A DNA stretch of 7,143 bases from Hyphomicrobiales bacterium (lineage in GTDB: Bacteria; Pseudomonadota; Alphaproteobacteria; Rhizobiales; Beijerinckiaceae), in contig PXAW01000528.1 of the NCBI GenBank assembly GCA_003567055.1, positions 1-7,143 of the forward strand, given 5' to 3'. Both the position numbers and the translations under genes were made by a program. Under the pieces are notes generated by a model. It did no database searches. It saw nothing but the letters and a program-made list of their open reading frames with translations, and was not told where the DNA came from. Positions 1 through 5,952 of this stretch are shown in pieces (the first letter of the stretch is position 1; every line of letters begins with the position of its first letter).

Positions 1-99
1 CCGTTTCCCTGTTCGCACGCCCGACAGCTAGGACGCGCAGGGGGGCTCTGGCAAGGTCATGACGCCCGCAAGTCGCATCAGGGCGGTCATAAGAGACCG

Positions 100-1002
100 T
101 CATGCGATTTCCTCCAGCTTCGCGATATCGATCTTGCGCATCTGCATGAAGGCTTCCATCACGCGCGGATCAGGGCTGGAGAGAAGCTGCGGCAGGTGGC
201 GTGGAATGATCTGCCACGACACGCCGAAACGATCCTTCAGCCAGCCGCAGCGCTCGGCCTCCGGCACGGCGGACAGCGCGTTCCAGTAATGGTCGATCTG
301 CGCCTGGTCCGTACAGAAGACGACGAATGAGTTCGCCTCGGTGAAGGTGAAGTCATGCGAAAGCGCGCTGTCACCGGCCATGAAGGTCTGGCCGGCGAGT
401 TGGAACCGGGCATGCATGACTGTGTCCTTCGGATCAGGCCCCGAACCGTCATGGCGCAGGATCCCTTCGAGTCCCGAATCCGGAAACAGCTCCGTATAAT
501 GCGCGATCGCCGCCTCGGCCTGCCCGGCCTGCGCACCGGTAAACAGCAGCATCGGTGTCAGCGCCTGCCCGCCCGTCTGCGCGCGCGTTCCGAGAGCGAG
601 TTGCCACGACACGCCCCACCGGTCATCGAGCCAGCCATAGCGCTCGCTCCAGGGATAGGCATCGAGCGGCATGCGAATCCGGCCGTCCGCGCCCAATGCG
701 GACCAGGCGCGGTCGAGACCCGCACGGTCTTCAAAGATGAGGAAGCAGGAGATGGCCGGTGATGGCCGGAAATGCGGCCCGCCATTGAGGGCGAGCAGGG
801 GTTCGTCGCCGATATGCATCTCGACATTCATCGCGCTACCCTCGGCCCGGGCGTGAACCGCGAAGCCGGCCTTGCCGTAGCGGCTGATGGCATCGATGCC
901 GGAGCCGGGGATGAGCGTGGTGTAGAGCTGTGCTGCTTCTTCGGCAGCCTCGTCGAACCACAGATGGGGGACGATGGTGCGCCCTCGGCTGTCATTCTGC
1001 AT
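100..1002 (-). CDS. Tandem two-domain VOC/PhnB-like protein
   Basis: Encodes 300 residues forming two PhnB-like domains of the vicinal oxygen chelate superfamily (the group often mis-named 3-demethylubiquinone-9 3-methyltransferase). Domain 1 spans about residues 8-138 and domain 2 about 146-270. Each ends in the same signature, GWLDDRWGVSWQ at 123-134 and GWLKDRFGVSWQ at 253-264, exactly 130 residues apart. The C-terminal tail (PQLLSSPDPRVMEAFMQM) is typical of this family. Such proteins bind small molecules or metal, but the substrate is unknown; a methyltransferase role is unlikely. I chose the ATG at 1002 because GGAGG (minus strand, 1013-1009) lies 6 nt upstream. A longer frame from 1035 would add 11 basic residues and lacks that support. 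The start overlaps the end of the upstream DUF1428 gene by 11 bp, so the two are probably co-transcribed and translationally coupled. It is the last gene of the leftward run; only about 100 bp follow it in the window. Confidence 0.9.
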   Translation of the reverse strand: MQNDSRGRTIVPHLWFDEAAEEAAQLYTTLIPGSGIDAISRYGKAGFAVHARAEGSAMNVEMHIGDEPLLALNGGPHFRPSPAISCFLIFEDRAGLDRAWSALGADGRIRMPLDAYPWSERYGWLDDRWGVSWQLALGTRAQTGGQALTPMLLFTGAQAGQAEAAIAHYTELFPDSGLEGILRHDGSGPDPKDTVMHARFQLAGQTFMAGDSALSHDFTFTEANSFVVFCTDQAQIDHYWNALSAVPEAERCGWLKDRFGVSWQIIPRHLPQLLSSPDPRVMEAFMQMRKIDIAKLEEIA

Positions 1003-1717
1003 CAAATACCTCCGCGATCGGGCTGAAACCGCCATAGATCATGCGCTTGCCGTCGAAGGGCATCGTCAGGCCGGCAAAGCGGGGATCTTCCATTACCCGG
1101 CGCATGCCGTCGTCGCGCATCGCCTTGTCGGGCCATTGCACGAAGGAGAATGCGACGGCTTCATCCGCGCCGGCCTGCACGGCGCGGCGAAAATCCGTGC
1201 TCTCGCCGGTCGGCACATCCTCCTCCCAGGCCTCCATGATCCAGTTCGACCCGTATTCCTCGAAAATCGGATCGTATCGGGCGCAGAAATCGCTGAAATC
1301 GTCGCGCGCGGAGCGGGGCACAGCCATGACGAAGCCGTCCACGTAGCCCCCGCGCCGCGCGCTCCCCGATTCGAAGACCGGCGTGAAACCGCCATAGATC
1401 AGGCGCTTGCCATCGAACGGCATCGGATTGGTCGCCGGGTTGAGGCGCGGATCGGCAAAGGCTTTCGGCATCGCCGTGTCATGCGCCTGCTTCGACGGCC
1501 ACAGCATCCAGGAGAAGACGATTGTCTCGTCCGGGCGAGCCTTCACCGCCATCGGAAATGACGTCACCTTGCCATCGGGAACGTCGTCGCCCCAGCATTC
1601 GCACACCGATTGCGCGCCATGCTCCAGAAACGCCTCCGCCGCCGACTGGGCATGCGCGCGAAACGCGTCACGGGCCTGTGTCGGCACCGCGCAGACGAAA
1701 CCTTGAACATATGTCAT
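992..1717 (-). CDS. Tandem DUF1428 (YbaA-like) protein
   Basis: Encodes 241 residues made of two DUF1428 domains, residues 1-118 and about 124-241. E. coli YbaA is a single-domain member of about 117 residues. Both halves carry the family signatures: YVQGFVCAVP/YVDGFVMAVP at the start, ECWGDDVP/EAWEEDVP in the middle, and MPFDGKRLIYGGF/MPFDGKRMIYGGF at the end (FDGKR at 101-105 and 221-225, 120 residues apart). The fold is a ferredoxin-like alpha/beta barrel. The biochemical role of the family is unknown. The start at 1717 is fixed by GGAGG (minus strand, 1729-1725) 7 nt upstream and by the family's N-terminal motif. An in-frame extension to 1921 runs across the upstream gene and is basic, low-quality sequence. 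A gap of 55 bp separates it from the VOC-SRPBCC gene, and it overlaps the next gene by 11 bp, which suggests one transcript. Confidence 0.92.
   Translation of the reverse strand: MTYVQGFVCAVPTQARDAFRAHAQSAAEAFLEHGAQSVCECWGDDVPDGKVTSFPMAVKARPDETIVFSWMLWPSKQAHDTAMPKAFADPRLNPATNPMPFDGKRLIYGGFTPVFESGSARRGGYVDGFVMAVPRSARDDFSDFCARYDPIFEEYGSNWIMEAWEEDVPTGESTDFRRAVQAGADEAVAFSFVQWPDKAMRDDGMRRVMEDPRFAGLTMPFDGKRMIYGGFSPIAEVFDAE
1024..1425. repeat. Internal duplication inside the DUF1428 gene
   Basis: Positions 1024-1065 and 1384-1425 match at 39 of 42 bases, including an identical 18-base run, and lie exactly 360 bp (120 codons) apart. They encode the repeated FDGKR...IYGGF motif of the two DUF1428 domains. 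The similarity falls off outside this conserved block. This is intragenic domain duplication and not a mobile repeat. Confidence 0.85.
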
Positions 1718-1772
1718 CCCGTTTCCTCCCGTTTGGCGCTTGCCCCGATGCCGAACTCGCCCGGCGGGCCGA

Positions 1773-2699
1773 TCAGGCCTCGCCTTGCGCAAGCGATCGC
1801 GCGAGCGCTTCGAGCTGGTCCACCGCCGCGTTCCAGCCCTGCTCCCAGCCCATGCTGCGATGGCGCTCCGTCGCCTCGGCGCTGGCATGGCGCGCGCTCC
1901 AGGCGAGATTCGTCGCGCCATCGGACGTGTCGGACAGCTCCACGATGCCCGTCATGAAAGGCTCCGCTGCGGGCACGAAATCCTCGGTGAAGGAATCGGT
2001 GAAGACGAGCCGGCGCATCGGTTCGACGGCGAGCCAGATGCCCTGGCCATCGATCCGCTCGCCGTTCGGCCCGGCCATGCGCGTGTTCATGCGCCCGCCC
2101 GGTCGCAGATCGAAATCGGCCTCGACGAGGTGCCACGGCTTCGGGCAGAACCATTGCCGGATCAGCTCCGGCTCGGTCCAGCAGCGCCAGACGATGCCGC
2201 GCGGGGCGGCAATGCGGCGCGTGAGCGTCAGTTCGTGGGCAGCCTCGGCGAGGCGCGCGCCGGCCGGCGTCGCGATCTCACCGGGTTGCAGGATGGCCCA
2301 GCGGATGCCGAAAGGATCCTGCAGCAGCCCCCAGTCATCACCCCAGAACTGCCCTTCATACGGCATGATCACGCTGCAGCCCGCCGATACTGCGCGCTCC
2401 CACCAGGCGTGGCCATCCGTGACGACAAGCTGCATATGCACCCGGTCGAGTGGCGCATGCGCACGGTCATTCTCGCAACCGCCATCGGTCAGCATCAGCG
2501 CGCCGTGATTGATGACGATACGCGCATGCATCAGCTGATCGCTCCGCCCGGGATCGGGTATGCGCTCGATCTGCGTTGCCCCGAAGGCCCGCTCGTAGAA
2601 GGCGAGCGCCTCGCCGGCCCGTCCGCCATAGCCGAGATAGGGAATAACGCCGCGCACCGTGTCCGGCAGCGAATCTGCGCTTGCAGGCTCCTCGTTCAT
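1773..2699 (-). CDS. VOC (PhnB-like) - SRPBCC (AHSA1-like) fusion protein
   Basis: Encodes 308 residues with two unrelated small-molecule-binding folds. Residues about 15-138 are a PhnB/glyoxalase-like VOC domain (VIPYLGYGGRAGEALAFYERAFGA near 18-41; GDDWGLLQDPFGIRWAI at 120-136). Residues about 155-305 are an SRPBCC domain of the AHSA1 (Aha1 C-terminal-like) group: a RRIAAPRGIVWRCWTEPELI start at 161-180, then FDLRPGGRM at 196-204, VEPMRRLVFTDSF at 225-237, and the terminal MGWEQGWNAAVDQL helix at 283-296. SRPBCC domains form a helix-grip pocket for hydrophobic ligands. The joint activity is unknown. The start at 2699 is supported by GGAGG (minus strand, 2709-2705) 5 nt upstream. A GATAAT box at 2724-2719 could be a weak -10, but no matching -35 is evident, so transcription more likely comes from the divergent region near 2980. 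The next gene follows after 55 bp. Confidence 0.9.
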   Translation of the reverse strand: MNEEPASADSLPDTVRGVIPYLGYGGRAGEALAFYERAFGATQIERIPDPGRSDQLMHARIVINHGALMLTDGGCENDRAHAPLDRVHMQLVVTDGHAWWERAVSAGCSVIMPYEGQFWGDDWGLLQDPFGIRWAILQPGEIATPAGARLAEAAHELTLTRRIAAPRGIVWRCWTEPELIRQWFCPKPWHLVEADFDLRPGGRMNTRMAGPNGERIDGQGIWLAVEPMRRLVFTDSFTEDFVPAAEPFMTGIVELSDTSDGATNLAWSARHASAEATERHRSMGWEQGWNAAVDQLEALARSLAQGEA

Positions 2700-2750
2700 C
2701 TTGTCCTCCCATTGTGAAATTATCTCTCGTGAAACATTCGCCGGCGGCGA

Positions 2751-2927
2751 TCACGGTTGTGCGAGTGCCTCGCCCAGAAAGGCGTCGAAGATCTCGGCAT
2801 CATCGGGGCCGGCCGTCATGCGGTGGGTGAACAGCACTGCGATCGTGTCCGTAGACGGGTCGCACCAGAAGGCTGTGCCGAAGCCGCCCCACCAGCCGAA
2901 GCGCCCGCGTGCATCCTTTTCTCCCCG
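2751..2927 (-). pseudogene. C-terminal remnant of a beta-lactamase-family serine hydrolase
   Basis: The last 55-60 codons before a TGA stop at 2753-2751 read GRFGWWGGFGTAFWCDP and continue through a T-D-T-I-A-V-L-F-T-H segment. This is the typical end of the class C beta-lactamase/EstB-like serine hydrolase family (G-R-x-G-W-x-G-G-x-G-T-x-W-x-D-P). Family members are usually about 350-450 residues, and the SxxK and YxN catalytic motifs lie far upstream. Those parts are absent: the frame runs back from about 2927 into the palindrome and promoter region and then into the antisense of the marR gene, with no family similarity. No ribosome binding site sits before any in-frame start. The ATG at 2914 has a purine-rich leader (GGGGAGAAAAGG) but is in another frame. 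The left boundary of homology is approximate. I interpret this as a 5' deletion that fused the stub to the regulatory region; it is very unlikely to make an active enzyme. Confidence 0.75.
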
Positions 2928-2955
2928 CGAAACCGCGTTACAGTGTCGGGCAACA

Positions 2956-2984
2956 GAAATAACTTGCATATGCAAGTTTTGCAA
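2956..2984 (-). promoter_or_regulatory. Putative leftward promoter
   Basis: On the minus strand, TTGCAA (2984-2979) and TATTTC (2961-2956) are separated by 17 bp, a reasonable -35/-10 pair. The spacer is almost exactly the 18-bp palindrome. It would drive the hydrolase remnant and the VOC/DUF1428 genes beyond it. This is a visual match only. Confidence 0.35.
2961..2978. promoter_or_regulatory. Perfect 18-bp palindrome, likely MarR operator
   Basis: AACTTGCATATGCAAGTT equals its own reverse complement across all 18 bases. It lies 45 bp upstream of the marR start codon, between divergent transcription units, and overlaps candidate promoter elements in both directions. MarR dimers typically bind 16-20 bp palindromes, so this is the obvious operator for autorepression and for control of the leftward genes. 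A further TTGCAA half-site-like hexamer follows at 2979-2984. Confidence 0.75.
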
Positions 2985-2992
2985 TGCTTTAT
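2964..2992 (+). promoter_or_regulatory. Putative rightward promoter of the marR gene
   Basis: TTGCAT (2964-2969) and CTTTAT (2987-2992) are separated by 17 bp. This would give a transcript starting near 3000, about 25 nt before the start codon, leaving room for the ribosome binding site at 3009-3014. The -35 lies inside the palindrome, so repressor binding would block it. This is a visual match only. Confidence 0.35.
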
Positions 2993-3023
2993 GGTGCAGA
3001 TATCTTGAGGGAGGCATCTCGGG

Positions 3024-3545
3024 TTGAGTAAGGATCACCTTACCGCGGCTGGAATCATGGCGAATGACTGTCTGTGCTTTCGTTCGCGACGCACCGCGCG
3101 TGCAATCACACGGGCATATGACGCGGCCCTGCGCCCGACGGGCCTTCAGGCCACACAGGTCACGCTGATGAATGCCATCGCGCTCGGGCCGGACGGGGCG
3201 CAACCGATGGGGCGGCTATCCGATATTCTCGCGCTGGAAATCTCTACCCTGACCCGCAATCTCCGGGCGCTGGAAAAGGCGGGCCTCATTACGATCGGCA
3301 GAAGCGAAGAGGACCGAAGGGTGCGGGTCGCGCGGCTCACGGATGCGGGCAAGGCGCAGCTGACCGAGGCGCTGCCGCTCTGGAAACAGGCTCACGGCAA
3401 GATCGTCGCGGCACTCGGAGCGGAAACCGCGCAGGCTCTTCATGCCGCTCTCGACGCTGCGGCACAGGCCATGGGCGAGAGCGAGCAAGGCGACGCATCC
3501 GGGGGCAAGGCTTCTGAAGTCGGGCGATCCGAGCGGGGCGGGTGA
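3024..3545 (+). CDS. MarR-family transcriptional regulator
   Basis: Encodes 173 residues with a winged helix-turn-helix DNA-binding core at about residues 41-110. The recognition helix region (EISTLTRNLRALEKAGLI) is at 72-89, and the wing with the conserved D-R-R triplet (SEEDRRVRVARLTDAGK) at 94-110. Flanking helices would form the dimer interface. I accept the TTG start at 3024 because GGGAGG (3009-3014) lies 9 nt upstream. The first ATG, at 3057, has no comparable site and would cut the N-terminal helix short. Two cysteines, C16 and C18 in DCLCFRSRR, are the only ones in the protein and might sense oxidants or electrophiles; this is inference, as some homologues share a similar motif. The last 20 or so residues are Gly/Ser/Glu-rich and probably disordered. 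The gene diverges from the hydrolase remnant and VOC/DUF1428 genes, with a perfect palindrome between, so it most likely represses itself and them. Confidence 0.9.
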   Translation: MSKDHLTAAGIMANDCLCFRSRRTARAITRAYDAALRPTGLQATQVTLMNAIALGPDGAQPMGRLSDILALEISTLTRNLRALEKAGLITIGRSEEDRRVRVARLTDAGKAQLTEALPLWKQAHGKIVAALGAETAQALHAALDAAAQAMGESEQGDASGGKASEVGRSERGG

Positions 3546-3625
3546 ATGCGATTGCACCTGCAGACCCGGCTTGATCGGCGCAGCGGGTAACTGATGATCA
3601 TCACAGACGTCTTCGGCAGCCCCGG
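3546..3625. other. Convergent intergenic gap with a 12-bp palindrome
   Basis: The marR and moxR genes converge on this 80-bp gap. It contains a perfect 12-bp palindrome, TGATGATCATCA, at 3592-3603. No GC-rich stem followed by a T-run is visible on either strand, so no intrinsic terminator can be called. Confidence 0.4.
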
Positions 3626-4627
3626 CTACTCCGTCGGGACCGGCACGCTCTCCATCGCCGCGCGCACCAGCTCCGATCGCCCGATACCCTTGAGACTCGC
3701 GTCGGCGCCCGGCGCGATGCGGTGGGCAAGCACTGGGATTGCGAGCGTCTTCACGTCGTCAGGCGTGACGTAGCCGCGCCCGCGCACCGCCGCGAGTGCC
3801 TGGCAGGCCGTGTGCAGGCGCTGGGTTGCGCGCGGGCTCGCACCGAGGCGGATGCCCGGCCAGTCGCGCGTGGCGCGCACGACGCGGATGATGTAGCGCA
3901 GCACCGTTTCTTCAACCCGCACATGCCGGCACAGCGCGCGCAGCCGCATGAGTTCGGCGCCCGATATGACCGTGGTGATCGCGTCCAGCGGGTTCGCCCG
4001 CTCGAAGCGCAGCACGATCTCGGTTTCCTCCTCCTCGTCGGGATAGCCGTGGCCCAGCGTCATCAGGAAGCGGTCGAGCTGCGCCTCGGGCAGCGGGAAG
4101 GTGCCTTCCTGCTCGGCGGGATTCTGCGTCGCAAGCACGATGAACGGGCGCGGCAGCGGGTGCGTTTCGTCATCGACCGTGACCTGACGCTCCTCCATCG
4201 CCTCCAGCAGGCAGGATTGGGTGCGCGGCGTGGCGCGGTTGATCTCGTCGGCCAGCACCACGTTCGCGAGAACGGGCCCCGGTCGGAATCGGAAGCTCGC
4301 ATCGCGCGGGTCATAGAGATTGATGCCGGTCACGTCCGAGGGCAGCAGGTCCGGCGTGAACTGGATGCGCCGGAAGCTCCCGGCGATGCAACGCGCGACC
4401 GCCTTCGCCAGCAGTGTCTTGCCCATGCCGGGAATGTCCTCCAGTGCGACATGCCCTTCGCTGAGCAGTGCCACCACCACGAGCGTGATCGTATCGCGGC
4501 GCCCGATAATGACCTGCTCGACCGCTTCGATGAGGCGCAAAGCTGCGGGACGGACCTCGCGCGCAGCCTCTTCTCCGCCGGGCGGATCTGCAGAGTCGGC
4601 ATGCTGTGTGGCGGGGGAATGAGTCAT
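3626..4627 (-). CDS. MoxR-family AAA+ ATPase
   Basis: Encodes 333 residues, the usual length for MoxR ATPases. These are thought to act as cytoplasmic chaperones that help assemble or mature partner proteins, often with a DUF58/VWA partner. Visible motifs in order: Walker A EDIPGMGKT at 63-71, Walker B VVLADEINRA at 123-132, sensor 1 LATQNP at 165-170, arginine-finger region EAQLDRF at 181-187, sensor 2 GASPRA at 262-267, and the C-terminal lid helices up to about 320. All key nucleotide-binding residues are present, so it should be active. The start ATG at 4627 overlaps the stop of the DUF4129 gene by 4 bp (ATGA). There is only a weak purine stretch upstream, so translation is probably coupled. 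It is the last gene of the DUF58-DUF4129-MoxR operon; in many genomes the ATPase gene comes first instead. The N-terminal 25 residues are Pro/Ala/Glu-rich and not conserved. Confidence 0.95.
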   Translation of the reverse strand: MTHSPATQHADSADPPGGEEAAREVRPAALRLIEAVEQVIIGRRDTITLVVVALLSEGHVALEDIPGMGKTLLAKAVARCIAGSFRRIQFTPDLLPSDVTGINLYDPRDASFRFRPGPVLANVVLADEINRATPRTQSCLLEAMEERQVTVDDETHPLPRPFIVLATQNPAEQEGTFPLPEAQLDRFLMTLGHGYPDEEEETEIVLRFERANPLDAITTVISGAELMRLRALCRHVRVEETVLRYIIRVVRATRDWPGIRLGASPRATQRLHTACQALAAVRGRGYVTPDDVKTLAIPVLAHRIAPGADASLKGIGRSELVRAAMESVPVPTE

Positions 4628-5952
4628 TGTTTCAACGGTACCTTTCGAAGCGAGCGGCGGGTTTTCTTCCAGAGCTGCGCGAAGCGGGACTCGGAGGGCC
4701 TTACGCCGCCGTAGCGGCTTGCGGAATAGGTCTGCGACATGGTGGCGATATCGCCGCCCGGACCGGGCCAGACGACCTTGCGCATACGGCGCGCATATTC
4801 GGCGGGCGTCTCATGCGGCAACCGTGGCCAGCCCTTGGATTCGAGGCTTTGCAGCAAGGCACGATAGCGCCGGCGTTCGAGCACGAGGCCGGGGCGCTGG
4901 AGCGAAAATGACCGTCGCAGCCTCCCCAGCCAGATACGGAGCGCCTCGCCCAGATGCTGCCCGATCTCGCGCAACGTATCGAGCAGGCTGCGCCGCGAGC
5001 GATCATGGGCAATGCCCGGCGTTTCGTTCAGCCGCCGCCGCAGCCAGGCTAGCAGTCCCTGCAGATTCATTACCAGAAGCGTCCCGATCAGGATCGCCAT
5101 TCCGCCGATGAAGATGATGCTCACGAGCATGCGCAGCCAGACGATCGGCTCGAACATGGCCTGCGGCTCCGGAGGCGGGCCGGGTGCGGCTTGTCCGGAC
5201 GGCTCGGGCGCTTCGACACGACCGGGTTCGGGCTCGGGCAACAGGGCGAACAAGGCCGCGATCGCATCGCGCAGGATCTGCCAGGCCGCCTGCAGGAGGC
5301 CGAGCGCGCCGGCGAGGATCGCAGGATGCATCGCGAGGGTGACCAGGCCAGCGAGCGCGAGCACCAGCAGTAGCGCGAAGACCGGCGATGCGACCCCGCT
5401 GCGCCGTGCCGCCCGGACATGCCAGAGCGCGAGAAGTGCCGCGCAGACGAAGCCGATATTCGTCGCAATCGCACCGGGAAGCGCGAGCTCCACCGCCCAG
5501 GCCCAGCCCTGTACGACGATCAGGGCCACGAGGCCGATCTGGAAACCGAGCGCCACGGCTTCGGCGTCGACGCGCCGTCCCGCGAGCATCACGCCGCGTA
5601 TCCAGGCAAACAGCGCCACCAACAAGAGGACCAGGGCGCGCTGCGCATCAAGTTCGCTGCCCAGCCATTGCCAAAGGGCCTGCGGGCTCGCGCCGGGCGG
5701 CGTGAGTTCCGGCAAGAGGAATGCGACGAGGAGCCAGGCGGTGATGCTCCAAGCCAGCGAATGCGCCGCGAGCCACCAGATCACCCGCCGGATTCGCGAG
5801 AGCGGGCGCGCGATCACCAGCGCCACCGGATAGGCGAGCACGACCAGCGCGGCCTCGGGGCGTGCCACACCCGCGAGCAGCCCGTCGGCCAGAACGGCGA
5901 TGGCTCCGAGCCAGAACCCCTCCATGACCAGGAACATGGCGAGACCGATCAT
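4624..5952 (-). CDS. Multi-pass membrane protein with C-terminal DUF4129 domain
   Basis: Encodes 442 residues. The first 207 residues hold about seven hydrophobic segments (roughly 5-27, 33-49, 57-81, 104-124, 135-155, 161-178, 189-207). A possible amphipathic helix follows (211-235), then a Pro/Glu-rich linker (239-264) and a final membrane helix (273-296). The C-terminal part is basic and includes a DUF4129-like segment (about 359-416) with the signature ETPAEYARRMR at 381-391 followed by a short SQTYSASRYGG at 406-416. DUF4129 is found at the C terminus of membrane proteins in MoxR/DUF58/transglutaminase clusters, but its function is not established. I see no transglutaminase Cys-His-Asp signature in this protein. 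Both ends overlap neighbours by 4 bp (ATGA), giving tight coupling to the DUF58 gene upstream and the MoxR gene downstream. It is probably the inner-membrane partner of that ATPase module. Confidence 0.85.
   Translation of the reverse strand: MIGLAMFLVMEGFWLGAIAVLADGLLAGVARPEAALVVLAYPVALVIARPLSRIRRVIWWLAAHSLAWSITAWLLVAFLLPELTPPGASPQALWQWLGSELDAQRALVLLLVALFAWIRGVMLAGRRVDAEAVALGFQIGLVALIVVQGWAWAVELALPGAIATNIGFVCAALLALWHVRAARRSGVASPVFALLLVLALAGLVTLAMHPAILAGALGLLQAAWQILRDAIAALFALLPEPEPGRVEAPEPSGQAAPGPPPEPQAMFEPIVWLRMLVSIIFIGGMAILIGTLLVMNLQGLLAWLRRRLNETPGIAHDRSRRSLLDTLREIGQHLGEALRIWLGRLRRSFSLQRPGLVLERRRYRALLQSLESKGWPRLPHETPAEYARRMRKVVWPGPGGDIATMSQTYSASRYGGVRPSESRFAQLWKKTRRSLRKVPLKQ

Noticed and set aside
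84..99. Small hairpin CGGTC-ataaga-GACCG just after the stop of the leftmost gene, a possible terminator
   Set aside because: The stem is only 5 bp and no T-run follows on the minus strand; too weak to call.
1..99. Possible small gene in the left edge, e.g. a 20-codon minus-strand frame starting at 90
   Set aside because: No ribosome binding site, no recognisable sequence and very short; I see nothing supportable in these 99 bp.
1522..2508. Long open frame on the + strand (about 328 codons) opposite the DUF1428 and VOC-SRPBCC genes
   Set aside because: It is antisense to clearly recognised genes, its translation is Ser/Arg/Pro-rich with no family motif, and it spans two genes and their gap. 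This is typical of high-GC shadow frames.
2719..2724. GATAAT box on the minus strand before the VOC-SRPBCC gene as its own promoter
   Set aside because: No acceptable -35 at 16-18 bp upstream, so an internal promoter cannot be claimed.
2912..2914. ATG on the minus strand preceded by GGGGAGAAAAGG as the start of the hydrolase remnant
   Set aside because: It is out of frame with the recognisable hydrolase sequence, and its own frame gives no family similarity.
3722..4714. Long open frame on the + strand (about 330 codons) opposite the moxR gene
   Set aside because: The moxR frame shows all AAA+ motifs; the antisense translation is Arg/His-rich and unrelated to any family I recognise.
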